Assembly (NCBI RefSeq): GCF_021556475.1
Contig: NZ_JAKGBZ010000014.1
Location: forward strand, 34,617 to 98,616
Direction: 5' to 3'
Length of the DNA: 64,000 nucleotides
From: Acidiphilium iwatense
GTDB taxonomy: Bacteria > Pseudomonadota > Alphaproteobacteria > Acetobacterales > Acetobacteraceae
In this document: piece after piece, positions 9,258 to 18,423 of the stretch
How positions within the stretch are numbered: position 1 is the first letter of the stretch
How the letters are laid out: each line of letters starts with the position of its first letter
The notes under the pieces: generated by a model
What the model was told of the DNA's origin: nothing
The model's input: the letters and a program-made list of their open reading frames with translations, nothing else
Database searches by the model: none
Position numbers and translations under genes: made by a program

Positions 9258-10079
9258 GTGACGACACCATCATTGAAGAAAAACCCCGAAACCGACCTTG
9301 ATTCGGACAGGGCCGCATGGTTGCCGCTAACCCATGAACCGGCCTGTCGCTGCCGTGAGCGGTCCGAAATCGACGTAGAGAATGGACACCAGGTGTCGCG
9401 CCGGCGCCTTCTTGCGATGCCAATGGGAGCCGGCACCCTCGCCGCCCTCGGTGCGGCCGCAACGGAGGCTGCGATGATGCCATCGGCGTCCGCCGCGGAG
9501 CCTGTGCCTCAAACGCCCGAAGCCGCGCTTGCGGCGCTTATGGCCGGGAACCAGCGCTATGTCGGCGCTCGGCTCGGCGTCTGCTCGGAAAATCTGCCCA
9601 AGGCCCTGCGCGAGACGGAAACCAAGCAAGCGCCGTTTGCCGCGGTGCTTTCCTGTGCGGATTCGCGGGTGCCCGTCGAGCTTGTCTTCGATCAAGGCGT
9701 TGGTCAGGTTTTCGTCGCACGGGTCGCAGGCAACATCGCGGCGCCGGAGATGATCGCGAGCCTTGAATACGGCGTTGCAGTGCTGGGAACGCGGGTGATC
9801 GTGGTGCTCGGTCACGGCAATTGCGGGGCGGTGTCGGCGACGATGGCGCGGAAGGCCGCGCCGGGGCAGATTTCAAGCCTCTATGCCTTCATCCGGCCGG
9901 CGGCGGACCGCGCCGGCGGAGACGTCGACAAGGCGATCCGTATCAATGCCGAGTTGCAGGCGCATCTTCTTGCCCAATCCTCCCCGGTCCTTGCCGGGGC
10001 AATCGCGGCGAAGCGCCTGGCGATCGCGCCCGCATATTACGATGTCCGCTCGGGCAAAGTGACGCTGCTCGTGGCCTGA
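9258..10079 (+). CDS. Beta-class carbonic anhydrase, probably exported
   Basis: A 273-residue protein that interconverts CO2 and bicarbonate. The beta-class zinc ligands are present: C133 and D135 with R137 in CADSR, and H186 and C189 in HGNCG. SRRRLLAMPMGAGTLAALG (about 47-65) looks like a twin-arginine signal, with a cleavage-like SASAAEP near 80. The chosen GTG start at 9258 is preceded by a good GGAGGA at 9245-9250; an internal GTG at 9393 would give a conventional short signal peptide. It stands alone between argB and the convergent comM. The 190 bp upstream hold the argB hairpin and an AT-richer stretch that is probably its promoter. Confidence 0.88.
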   Translation: MTTPSLKKNPETDLDSDRAAWLPLTHEPACRCRERSEIDVENGHQVSRRRLLAMPMGAGTLAALGAAATEAAMMPSASAAEPVPQTPEAALAALMAGNQRYVGARLGVCSENLPKALRETETKQAPFAAVLSCADSRVPVELVFDQGVGQVFVARVAGNIAAPEMIASLEYGVAVLGTRVIVVLGHGNCGAVSATMARKAAPGQISSLYAFIRPAADRAGGDVDKAIRINAELQAHLLAQSSPVLAGAIAAKRLAIAPAYYDVRSGKVTLLVA

Positions 10080-10152
10080 TACCAGCGGCATCCGGCGCGG
10101 GCCACAAGCTACTGTACGCAACCACACAACGCGCGTTGTCAGCAAACTCAAC

Positions 10153-11694
10153 CTACCCCGCCCCAACGCGCTGCAACGCCACCGGCGCCATCGGGTTGCG
10201 ACCGGGAACCCGATGCCGATACGCCAGCGCCTCGGCGATATCGGCCCGGCGCACCGATGCCGTGCCCGCGAGGTCGGCGATGGTCCGCGCGACCCGCAGA
10301 ATCCGGGTGAAGCCGCGCGCCGACAGCCGCAGTTTTTCCGCCGCCTGCTCGGCGAAAGCCTTGGCCTCCGCCATCAGGTCGATCGTGTCGCCCGGCGCCT
10401 CGGCATTGGTTGCGGGTCCGCCCTCGCCGGAGCGCAGCCGCTGTGTCTCGCGCGTCGTGCGTACCCGCGCCGCCACGTCGATGCTCGCCTCGCCGGGCGG
10501 GGCGCGCAACAGTTCGGCCGGCGTCACCGGGCTGATCTCGACCACGAGGTCGATCCGGTCCAGCAGCGGTCCGCTGATCTTGCCCTGATACTCCTCGCCA
10601 CAGCGCGGTGCCCGGCCGCAGGCGCGCGCGGCATCGAACAGATGGCCGCATCGGCACGGATTCATCGCCGCGATCAACTGAAACCGCGCCGGATAGGTCA
10701 CATGTGCCGCCGCCCGCGCCACCGTGGTGCGCCCGGTCTCCAGCGGCTGGCGCAGCGCCTCCAGCGCGGCACGCGGAAACTCGGGAAATTCATCGAGGAA
10801 CAGCACGCCCCGATGGGCCAGCGATATCTCGCCCGGCCTGGCCCGATTGCCGCCGCCCGCGATCGCCGCCGGACTCGCGGAAAAATGCGGGTCGCGGAAC
10901 GGCGGGCGCGTCACCAGCCTGCCATCGGCCAGCATCCCGGCGACGCTATGCACCATACTGACTTCCAGCGCCTCGCGCGGCGTCAGATCCGGCAGCAGGC
11001 CGGGTATCCGCGCCGCCAGCATCGATTTGCCGCCACCCGGCGGGCCAATCATCAGCAGATTGTGCCCGCCCGCCGCGGCGATTTCCACCGCGCGCCGCGC
11101 CGATGCCATGCCGCGCACATCCGCCAGATCCGGCTCCTCGCCCGCCGGCCCGATAACGCCCCGTGGCGGCGTGGGCAGCAACGCCTCTCCTTTGAAATGA
11201 TTGATCAGCGACAGCAGATCCGGCGGCGCCAGCACGCCGATTTCACCGGCCCAGCCCGCCTCCGCCCCTTGCGCCTCGGGGCAGATCAACCCGAGATCGC
11301 GCGCACCCGCCGCGATCGCCGCGGGCAGCACGCCGGAAACCGATGCCAGCCGCCCGTCGAGCGACAATTCACCCAGCGCGGCGAACCGCGCCATCTCCTC
11401 GGCCGGGAGAATATCCATCGCGGTCAGCACCCCGAGCGCGATCGGCAGATCGAAATGGCTGCCCTCCTTCAGCACGTCGGCCGGCGCGAGATTGACCAGG
11501 ATGCGCTTCGGGGGGAGCGACAACCCCATGGCGGTCAGCGCCGCGCGCACCCGCTCGCGCGCCTCGCCCACCGCCTTGTCGGCCAGCCCGACCACCAGAA
11601 ACACCGGCAATCCCGGCGCGATCTGCACCTGCACCTCGACCGGCAGCGCCTCGATCCCCGAGAACGCGAAGGTCTGCACCCGCGCGATGCTCAC
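10153..11694 (-). CDS. comM: YifB/ComM-family Mg-chelatase-like AAA ATPase
   Basis: A 513-residue protein with an N-terminal Lon-protease-like fold (MSIARVQTFAFSGIEALPV...), a Mg-chelatase ATPase core with Walker A GPPGGGKSMLA, and a C-terminal helical domain. ComM-type proteins are hexameric helicases that promote branch migration during natural transformation; many genomes carry YifB without known competence. The start is GTG at 11694, overlapping the radC stop by 4 bp (GTGA), so the two DNA-processing genes form an operon. Confidence 0.92.
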   Translation of the reverse strand: MSIARVQTFAFSGIEALPVEVQVQIAPGLPVFLVVGLADKAVGEARERVRAALTAMGLSLPPKRILVNLAPADVLKEGSHFDLPIALGVLTAMDILPAEEMARFAALGELSLDGRLASVSGVLPAAIAAGARDLGLICPEAQGAEAGWAGEIGVLAPPDLLSLINHFKGEALLPTPPRGVIGPAGEEPDLADVRGMASARRAVEIAAAGGHNLLMIGPPGGGKSMLAARIPGLLPDLTPREALEVSMVHSVAGMLADGRLVTRPPFRDPHFSASPAAIAGGGNRARPGEISLAHRGVLFLDEFPEFPRAALEALRQPLETGRTTVARAAAHVTYPARFQLIAAMNPCRCGHLFDAARACGRAPRCGEEYQGKISGPLLDRIDLVVEISPVTPAELLRAPPGEASIDVAARVRTTRETQRLRSGEGGPATNAEAPGDTIDLMAEAKAFAEQAAEKLRLSARGFTRILRVARTIADLAGTASVRRADIAEALAYRHRVPGRNPMAPVALQRVGAG

Positions 11695-12509
11695 GCCGAA
11701 CCGCCCCGCAGCAGCCCCTCGCGCCGGAAACTCAGCCAGCGCCCCTTGCCGATGATCACGTGGTCGTGCAGCGTCACGTCCAGCAGGGCGATCGCCCGCT
11801 GCACCTCGCGCGTCATTTCGATATCGTCGTGCGACGGCGATGGATCGCCGCTCGGGTGGTTATGCACCAGGATCAAGGCGGTCGCGTGGGTCTGCATTGC
11901 CCGCGTCACCAATTCCCGCACATAGACCTGGGTATGGTTCACCGTCCCGCGCGAGGCGATTTCGTCGGCGATCAGCCGGTTGCGATTGTCGAGATACAGC
12001 ACGCGGAACTGCTCCACGCTCTCGCGCGCCATCGCCATGGTCAGATAGTCGATCAGTCTGTCCCAGTTGTTCAGCACCGGCGCGTCGGCCAGCTCCGCCC
12101 GCGCGAGCCGGATCGCCGAAGCCTGCACCAGCTTGATCGCCGCAACGCTGTGAATGCCGACCCCCGGATACGCGAACAGCGTGTCCGGCGGCGCCGACAG
12201 CACCCCGGCATAGGAGCCGAACTGGTTGATCAGCGCCTTGGCGAGCGGCTTGGTGTCGCCCTTCTTGAACGCGAGGAACAGCAGCATTTCGAGCAATTCG
12301 TAATCCGCCAGCGCGTCCGGCCCACGATCGATGAGCTTTTCGCGCATCCGCCCGCGATGGCCTTGCGGACCCGTGCTGGAAAATGGCGCACTTGCCTGAG
12401 GATCGAAATTCGCCCGCTCGGCAAAGCCCTTCGCCGCAAGCCGCTCGGGCGCTTCCGGGAAATCCCCTTCCGGCACCTTGCGGATGCCGCGCAGCAATCT
12501 CTCCCACAA
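11691..12509 (-). CDS. radC: RadC/JAB-domain DNA repair-associated protein
   Basis: A 272-residue protein. The N-terminal helix-hairpin-helix region (LADYELLEMLLFLAFKKGD) is followed by the C-terminal JAMM/MPN+ metal site HNHPSGDPSPSHDD (about 217-230), typical of RadC. The ATG at 12509 gives an N-terminal extension of about 50 residues that is poorly conserved in look. It is first in an operon with comM and divergent from ridA. Its biochemical role is uncertain in the family as a whole. Confidence 0.9.
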   Translation of the reverse strand: MWERLLRGIRKVPEGDFPEAPERLAAKGFAERANFDPQASAPFSSTGPQGHRGRMREKLIDRGPDALADYELLEMLLFLAFKKGDTKPLAKALINQFGSYAGVLSAPPDTLFAYPGVGIHSVAAIKLVQASAIRLARAELADAPVLNNWDRLIDYLTMAMARESVEQFRVLYLDNRNRLIADEIASRGTVNHTQVYVRELVTRAMQTHATALILVHNHPSGDPSPSHDDIEMTREVQRAIALLDVTLHDHVIIGKGRWLSFRREGLLRGGSA

Positions 12510-12654
12510 TCGCGCCAGTTCCTTGCTGAAAATATCGCGTCAAAGTTGTAGATTATGGACGATATAGCATCCTGTCCAGTCCGCTTCGCAGTCGCGCCTT
12601 GCACACCGCCCGGCCCCGCCGATACAAGGCCCGAACCTGAAGGGGAGCCGCATC

Positions 12655-13005
12655 ATGAGCCGCATCATCCGCACCGAACCCAACAAAATTCTCGCCAAGG
12701 TCGTCGAATATCACGGCTTCGTTTTCACCCAGGGCGTGGTCGCGGGCGATTCCGCCGGCGACATCAAGGCCCAGACCAGGGACGTGCTCGACCAGATCGA
12801 CGCACTGCTCGAACAGCATGGTACCGACAAGACCCGCCTGCTCCAGGCCCAGATCTGGCTGAAATCGATCGGGGATCGCGCCGCGATGAACGAAATCTGG
12901 TCCGCCTGGCTGCCCGAGGACGGCGCGCCCGCCCGAGCCTGCGTCGAAGCGAAGCTCGCCGATCCACGTTATCTCGTCGAAATCATGGTCACCGCCTGCC
13001 GATAA
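12655..13005 (+). CDS. RidA/YjgF/UK114 family protein
   Basis: A 116-residue single-domain protein. It shows the RidA pattern: FVFTQGVVAGD, the helix TRDVLDQIDALLEQHGTDKTRLLQAQIWL, and the C-terminal active-site strand in which KLADPRYLVEIMVTAC stands where RidA has an arginine and glutamate. Canonical RidA deaminates reactive enamine/imine intermediates made by PLP enzymes. The usual P-x-R-x-x-V motif is here DPRYLVEI, so this is a variant subgroup and its deaminase activity is not assured. It stands alone, divergent from radC. Confidence 0.85.
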   Translation: MSRIIRTEPNKILAKVVEYHGFVFTQGVVAGDSAGDIKAQTRDVLDQIDALLEQHGTDKTRLLQAQIWLKSIGDRAAMNEIWSAWLPEDGAPARACVEAKLADPRYLVEIMVTACR

Positions 13006-13313
13006 GCGCGTCCTCCGAAAACGATCGGCCCGATTAATAAAAAGTTAGGAAATTCGTCTTAAATCGGCATGTCAAAGCGGGCTGGAAATAAAAATTTTCT
13101 GGCCCGTGACATTTTTGCCAGGTTTGAGGGTTGCAGAATCTGCAATGCGCCCGTAACAGCAACGCACACAGGGGGCAAAGCCAAAGTCGAGTCGCGTTGA
13201 ACGCGATGCGGCATTGGCTGAATAAAAACCGGAACGTTCCGGTATAGTAGCTTGATTGATTTATGTTTTACTGCGTAAGCAGGCGGTCTTGAGCATCTGG
13301 GGACGAACAGGAT
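13006..13313 (+). promoter_or_regulatory. AT-rich leader upstream of the CHAP gene with two perfect palindromes
   Basis: This 308-bp gap holds no gene. It is clearly AT-richer than its surroundings (for example around 13035-13110). It contains TTGCAGAATCTGCAA at 13131-13145, an inverted repeat around one central base, and ACCGGAACGTTCCGGT at 13228-13243, a perfect 16-bp palindrome 70 bp before the CHAP start. TATAGT follows the second palindrome but lacks a well-spaced -35. I read it as a promoter region with operator-like sites; the binding protein is unknown. Confidence 0.5.
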
Positions 13314-14084
13314 ATGCGACAGGGCAGGACGGGCATTCAGGCTGTTTTACAGGTGCTCGGCTGCATTACCGCTGTTTTAGGATTTTCGCAGACCAGCCAC
13401 GCGGCTCCGACGCATAAGATCAGCCACCCGGTTCGACGCCGGATCATTCACAAGCCGATCATCCGCCACGTCGTCCTCCATCACCCGATCGCCCGCCGCA
13501 AAATCATCCGCCGCCCCGAGATCCGTCATGCCGTCTATCGGCGCCGCTTCGTCAGACGGCTGAATTACCGCCATCCCGCTCTCATTCATCGCTATATCCA
13601 CCGCGCCGCCTATCTCTGGTGCGTGCCCTATGCGCGGGACGTGTCGCATATCGACCTCAAAGGCGATGCGTTCCTCTGGTGGGCCGAGGCCGCCGGGCGC
13701 TACGCGCGCGGCTCCCGCCCCATCGTGGGCTCGGTGCTCAATTTCCGCTCCAGTCCGCGCATCCCGCTCGGCCATGTCGCCGTGGTGGAAAAAGTCGTCA
13801 ACAGCCGGGAAATCCTGGTCGATCAGGCGAACTGGGTGCCCGACACCGTGAGCCGCGACGTTCCGGTGATCGACGTTTCGCGCAACAACAACTGGTCCGC
13901 GGTCCAGGTTTCGATCGGAGGTGGCCGGTTCGGCATGACCTACCCGACCTATGGCTTCATCTACGACCAGACACCGGGTGGCATGGTCTACGCCGATAAT
14001 AGGAATTCCGGCACAACCGAGGTCGCCGAGGCGCCGGCGCTCCACAAGATCCGCCTCGTCGCCCCGAACCGTACGCTGCGATAA
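13314..14084 (+). CDS. Secreted CHAP-domain protein with Arg/His-rich tandem repeat linker
   Basis: A 256-residue protein with an N-terminal signal peptide (hydrophobic about 9-24, cleavage near HAAPT). A strongly basic Arg/His/Pro segment follows (about 31-98), then a CHAP amidase/peptidase domain with candidate catalytic C103 in LWCVPYARD and H154 in GHVAVVEKV. CHAP domains cut peptidoglycan cross-links or amide bonds. The linker contains two similar units of about 20 residues, SHPVRRRIIHKPIIRHVVL and HHPIARRKIIRRPEIRHAVY. It stands alone behind a long AT-rich leader. Confidence 0.82.
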   Translation: MRQGRTGIQAVLQVLGCITAVLGFSQTSHAAPTHKISHPVRRRIIHKPIIRHVVLHHPIARRKIIRRPEIRHAVYRRRFVRRLNYRHPALIHRYIHRAAYLWCVPYARDVSHIDLKGDAFLWWAEAAGRYARGSRPIVGSVLNFRSSPRIPLGHVAVVEKVVNSREILVDQANWVPDTVSRDVPVIDVSRNNNWSAVQVSIGGGRFGMTYPTYGFIYDQTPGGMVYADNRNSGTTEVAEAPALHKIRLVAPNRTLR

Positions 14085-14090
14085 CCCCGC

Positions 14091-14903
14091 CTACAACGCT
14101 TCAGCCAGCCTGACATAATCCTCCGGCGCCAGCGTTTCGGCTCGAAGCACGGGGTCGATTCCAACCCGCTCGAGTAGCGCCGTGCCGCCGAGTCCGCGCA
14201 GCGATCCGCGAAGCATCTTGCGTCGCTGGCCGAACGCCGCCGCGGTCACCCGGCCGACGCGGTCCAGCAAATCGCCCGGCAATTGCCGCGCGTGGGGCAC
14301 CAGCCCGACCACGGCGGATTCCACCTTGGGCGGTGGCGAGAAGGCGGAGGCCGGAACGATCATCACGATCGCCCGATCGACGGTCAAGGCGGCCAGCACG
14401 GCGAGCCGCCCGTAATGCGGCGAGCCCGGCATCGCCACGATGCGCTCGGCCACCTCGCGCTGGAACATCAGCGTCATCGACCGGAACTCCGCGGCCCGGT
14501 GCAGCCAGTTCACCAGCATCGGCGTGCCCGCGTTATAGGGCAGGTTCGCCACGATCGCGCGCGGTGCCGGCACCAAAGCGGCCAGATCCATATCCAGCGC
14601 ATCGCCCTCGATCACCCGCAACCGCGCCGGGTGCGCCGCCAGAAGCTCCGATGTTGCGGCGATCGCGCGCCGGTCGATCTCGATCGCGGTCACGCTCGCC
14701 GCATCGCCGTCAAGCAAGGCGCGGGTCAGGCCGCCGGGTCCGGGCCCGACCTCGATCACGTTCACCCCCGCGAGCGGACCCGCCGCACGCACCAGCCGTG
14801 CCAGCAGATTGGGGTCGAGCAGAAAATGCTGGCCCAGCGACTTGCGCGCGGCGAGCCCGTGCCGGGCGATGACGGCACGCAGCGCCTCGCGCGCCTCGGC
14901 CAT
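14091..14903 (-). CDS. rsmA: 16S rRNA (adenine1518/1519-N6) dimethyltransferase RsmA/KsgA
   Basis: A 270-residue enzyme with KSLGQHFLLD near the N-terminus, the SAM motif EVGPGPGGLTRAL (about 52-64), the acidic EIDRRA and the adenine-methylase motif NLPYNAG. It dimethylates two adenines in helix 45 of 16S rRNA late in 30S assembly. The ATG at 14903 (MAEAREALRAVIARHG) begins 5 bp after the surA stop, in the usual surA-rsmA order. Confidence 0.95.
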   Translation of the reverse strand: MAEAREALRAVIARHGLAARKSLGQHFLLDPNLLARLVRAAGPLAGVNVIEVGPGPGGLTRALLDGDAASVTAIEIDRRAIAATSELLAAHPARLRVIEGDALDMDLAALVPAPRAIVANLPYNAGTPMLVNWLHRAAEFRSMTLMFQREVAERIVAMPGSPHYGRLAVLAALTVDRAIVMIVPASAFSPPPKVESAVVGLVPHARQLPGDLLDRVGRVTAAAFGQRRKMLRGSLRGLGGTALLERVGIDPVLRAETLAPEDYVRLAEAL

Positions 14904-14908
14904 CGCCG

Positions 14909-16192
14909 CTACCCGGCCGGATAGCGCTGAATGATCGCCTGACGATGCAGCGCATCCATCAATTGCTGCGACTCGAGCGAAACCCGGCGCTGCACCAGCA
15001 GATTGGCGATTTCCGGCACGCTCGGCAGACCCATCTTGCTGGTCTCGCGGCTGCACACCATCACCAGCGCGACGCCGCGATGCGATACCAGCGGCTGGCT
15101 GATCTGGCCGATCGGCAAACCGCCGAGCAGGCTCTGGAACGCCGCCGGCTGCACGGTGGCGAGATTGATCGGGCCGGGATCGGCCTTGCGCACATTGCCC
15201 GCCGCCGCATTCGCCGCCGACACCGCGGAACAATCGTGCAGCGTGCCGCGCAGCGCATTGGCATGGCTCAGCACCGCAAGCTGTCCGGCAGTCGGCTGGC
15301 CGCCTTCGAATGGCGCCGGAAACGGCAGGAAAGCCTGCCGGATATGGAGCAGCGTCTCGCTCTGCTCGCCGAATTTGCGCGTGCCGAGCAGTTGCACGAT
15401 CTCGTAGCCGCCGGCGACCCGTACCGGATCGCTGATCGCCCCGGCCGGCATCCGCTCGACGATCGACCGCACCGCCGGATCGAGCAGATCGGGTTCGACC
15501 CAGCCGCGATCGCCGCCGGTCAAGGCGCTCTGGCTCTGACTGAACTGCGCCGCGACCACCGGGAACGGCGCACCGTTGCGCAACTGCTTGATCACGGTGT
15601 CGGCGAAATGCTTGGCATTCGCTTCTTGCGACGGCCGTTCGATCGGAATGAAGATTTCCGCGATATGATATTGCGTCTGGCCGATCTCGCGCTTCATCGC
15701 ACGCTGTTCGGCCAGAATGTCCTGGCGGGTCGGCCGCAGGCCTTCACCGAGCTGCTTCTTCAGAACGCTAGTCCAGCCGAGTTCGATGCGGAACTGATTG
15801 ACCAGGGTGGAATACGGAATCCCCGCCGCGCGCAATTTCGCCTCCAGCCCGCCGGCCGGCAATCCGTTCGCCTTGTTGATCCGCGCCAGCGCGGCGGCGA
15901 TGCGCGCCTGCGGCACCACCACCTTGTGTTTCTCGATCGCCTGTAATTGCAGGGTCTGATCGATCAGCTCGCTGGTGATCTGCGGCTTCAGCCGCGCGAG
16001 GATCGCCGGGTCCTGCGGCAGCCCGGCGGACAGGGCGAACAGCCGGGCGCGGGCATCGACATCCTGGTTGGTGATGACCGAGCCGTTCACCACGGCGGCG
16101 ATCTGGGCGCTCTGCGCCTGGGCATTTGGCACCGGGCCGACCGCCGCGGCAGCCAGGGCGAGCGCGAGCGAACAAACGAGCGAGAATTTCAT
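14909..16192 (-). CDS. surA: Periplasmic chaperone/peptidyl-prolyl isomerase SurA
   Basis: A 427-residue protein. A signal peptide (MKFSLVCSLALALAAAAVG, ending near NAQAQ) is followed by the SurA N-terminal chaperone fold (IAAVVNGSVITNQDVDARA), a parvulin-type domain around YHIAEIFIPI-GGDRGWVEPDLL, and a C-terminal helix. SurA escorts outer-membrane beta-barrel proteins. It lies between lptD and rsmA, and its ATG overlaps the lptD stop by 4 bp (ATGA). Confidence 0.93.
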   Translation of the reverse strand: MKFSLVCSLALALAAAAVGPVPNAQAQSAQIAAVVNGSVITNQDVDARARLFALSAGLPQDPAILARLKPQITSELIDQTLQLQAIEKHKVVVPQARIAAALARINKANGLPAGGLEAKLRAAGIPYSTLVNQFRIELGWTSVLKKQLGEGLRPTRQDILAEQRAMKREIGQTQYHIAEIFIPIERPSQEANAKHFADTVIKQLRNGAPFPVVAAQFSQSQSALTGGDRGWVEPDLLDPAVRSIVERMPAGAISDPVRVAGGYEIVQLLGTRKFGEQSETLLHIRQAFLPFPAPFEGGQPTAGQLAVLSHANALRGTLHDCSAVSAANAAAGNVRKADPGPINLATVQPAAFQSLLGGLPIGQISQPLVSHRGVALVMVCSRETSKMGLPSVPEIANLLVQRRVSLESQQLMDALHRQAIIQRYPAG

Positions 16193-18420
16193 ATGGCGCT
16201 GAATCCGAAGTTGCCGAGTGTCTTGAGGGTGATGTTGATCAGCAGCGTGGTATTGCCGTGATCGTAGTTGAACGAGGTGAAGGTCCGGTAGAAGCTGATA
16301 TTCACCGCGGTGCACTCGTTCTGCCAGGTTGCCGACAGAGCCGCATTGTCGAATGTCCCGGTCGCGAGATTGCGCTGGGTGGCACCGGAAAACGTCCAAT
16401 GTGGGATCAGCGAGGTCGAGGCGCCGAGGGTGAACTCGCGGCGCGGAACGAAATAGGCCGGCGGCGGCTCGCCCGCCTGGGTGAACAGATAATACGGGTT
16501 GGTGTTGCTGTAGAGATAGCCGCCGGTAAAGCGCAGCGCGCTGTTGCCGAAGGTGGCGTAGGTATCGATCAGCCGCGCGCCGAGATCCTTGTGCGACAGC
16601 CGCGTCCGATAGGTCAGGCTGAACCAGGATACCGGCGCGACCGTCGCCCGCGCCACGATGTCCGAGACGTTGTCGTTCAGTCCGCTGCCCGGCGGATAGA
16701 GCAGGCTTTTGTGAAACGCGTAGGACTGGCCGACGATGCCGGTCGCATAGGCGCCACCCGGCAGATACCACGCCCCCTGCAGCGCGTAATCGACCCGCGA
16801 ACCGCCGGCGAAACGATCGATCCCGCCGAACCGCTGCAGGCTGAACAGATTGGCGTCGGTGAACTGAAGATCGAGACTGTCCTCGTTCGGAATCACCTGG
16901 GTCTGGCGCAATCCGTAGCTGGGTGCGGCGACCAGTTGCACGCGCGGCTCGATCATCTGCTCGCCCCAGCTCCCGGCCGAGCGCACCATCGGCCAGCGCA
17001 TCGATACCGCCCCGATCGGAATCGCACGCGCGGTGGTCGCGCTGGTTTCGCTCGAAAAATTCGGCTGCTCGTTCAGCTTGCTGGCGGAATATCCAGCGGT
17101 GATCAGCCGCACCCGCGCGTCGAACAGCGTGCCCATCGGCCCGTCGAACGGCAGTTCGTAGTTCGAAACCACGGCGACCCGCCGGCTGTCGGTGCCGTCA
17201 TGGCGAAAAATATTGAACGCGCTCGCCGCCATCGAGAATCGGCCGCCCCACGCGTCCGGCGCACCGAAATAGGCGTAGCGCGCATAGGGAGCGACGATCG
17301 GCAGCTTGTCCTGCGAAATCGTCGCGACCAGCCCCTGATAGGTCTGCGCGTCGATTTTCGCGTAGGATCCCTGGCCGAATCCTTCGAGATAGGCGTTGGA
17401 GGCGAGGAACGCCGCGTTCGGCAAATAGCGGAAATCGTTGAGGTACTGGACGGTGGAGGTCCGGTTGTAGGCGAAACCGGCACGCCACGTATCGTTCAGG
17501 TCGAACGTGCCGTTCGCAAAGATCGCATCCGAGAACCCCCCCGCATTGGCATAGCGGTCGCGGCCACCGGAGATGTTGATGTTCAGCTTGCCGAAATTGA
17601 GCGCCCGGCGATATTTCACGTCGAGCACCGGGCCGGCCTTGGTCGCGAGGATCGGTACGATCGTCGCGTCCTGGCTCTTGCCGATGTCCCAGAAATATGG
17701 AATCGCGAAAAACTCGCCGATATGGGTCGAACTGCCGAATGCCGGGATCAACAGGCCGCTCTGGCGCTTCACCGACGGATCGGGCTGCGAGATATAGGGC
17801 AGGTAGAACACCGGAAAGCCGTAAATCTGCAACTCGGCGTCGTGATACTCGATCACCTTGTGCTGCAGATCCTCGACGGCGCTCCGCGCCTTGATCTGCC
17901 ATAACGGCGCCGCGGTCGGATCGTGCTTGCACAGATTGCAGGTGGAATAGACCGGCTTCGACAATTCGTTGATCACGCCGCCGTAGCGCCGCGCGCCGTT
18001 GGCGACCATCCGGCCGTTCTGGGCGAGGATGGTGGCGACGTCATGCATCACCACGTTCTTCATGCCCTGCGAGAGATCCGCCCGCTTGGCGAACGTCACC
18101 TGGCCGGAGGGCTCCATCAGCACGACATGGCCGATCGCCGTCGCGGTATTATGCGCCTGGTCGATCACCACCTTGTCGGCATAAAGGATATGGCCGTTCT
18201 GCCAGGCCTGCACCTCGCCGGTCGCGGTGACGATTCCGGTCTTGTGGTCGTAGGAAACCCGGTCGGCCAGGAAAGTGACCGGCTTCGATTTCGAAATCGG
18301 CCGCTCCGGCCCGGCGATCAACCCGGCCATCTGCGCGCGGGAAGCCGTGGGCACCGCGCCGATCGCGCAAGCCATGAGGCCGAGACCGGCAAGCCGCCGC
18401 CAGCGTTGAGCTCCCTGCAT
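16189..18420 (-). CDS. lptD: LPS assembly outer membrane protein LptD
   Basis: A 743-residue protein. A signal peptide (about 1-29) precedes an N-terminal OstA jellyroll (PVTFLADRVSYDHKTGIVTATGEVQAW), followed by a long beta-barrel rich in alternating aromatic residues. The pair YSTCNLCKHDP near 153 marks the family. LptD inserts LPS into the outer leaflet with LptE. It is 3 bp after lptG in an lptF-lptG-lptD run, so this organism makes LPS and dedicates one operon to its export. Confidence 0.93.
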   Translation of the reverse strand: MQGAQRWRRLAGLGLMACAIGAVPTASRAQMAGLIAGPERPISKSKPVTFLADRVSYDHKTGIVTATGEVQAWQNGHILYADKVVIDQAHNTATAIGHVVLMEPSGQVTFAKRADLSQGMKNVVMHDVATILAQNGRMVANGARRYGGVINELSKPVYSTCNLCKHDPTAAPLWQIKARSAVEDLQHKVIEYHDAELQIYGFPVFYLPYISQPDPSVKRQSGLLIPAFGSSTHIGEFFAIPYFWDIGKSQDATIVPILATKAGPVLDVKYRRALNFGKLNINISGGRDRYANAGGFSDAIFANGTFDLNDTWRAGFAYNRTSTVQYLNDFRYLPNAAFLASNAYLEGFGQGSYAKIDAQTYQGLVATISQDKLPIVAPYARYAYFGAPDAWGGRFSMAASAFNIFRHDGTDSRRVAVVSNYELPFDGPMGTLFDARVRLITAGYSASKLNEQPNFSSETSATTARAIPIGAVSMRWPMVRSAGSWGEQMIEPRVQLVAAPSYGLRQTQVIPNEDSLDLQFTDANLFSLQRFGGIDRFAGGSRVDYALQGAWYLPGGAYATGIVGQSYAFHKSLLYPPGSGLNDNVSDIVARATVAPVSWFSLTYRTRLSHKDLGARLIDTYATFGNSALRFTGGYLYSNTNPYYLFTQAGEPPPAYFVPRREFTLGASTSLIPHWTFSGATQRNLATGTFDNAALSATWQNECTAVNISFYRTFTSFNYDHGNTTLLINITLKTLGNFGFSAI

Positions 18421-18423
18421 CGG

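Noticed and set aside
10126..10139. ACAACGCGCGTTGT palindrome between the carbonic anhydrase and comM
   Set aside because: A perfect 14-bp palindrome, but in a short convergent gap where it could simply be a weak bidirectional hairpin; no support for a regulatory role.
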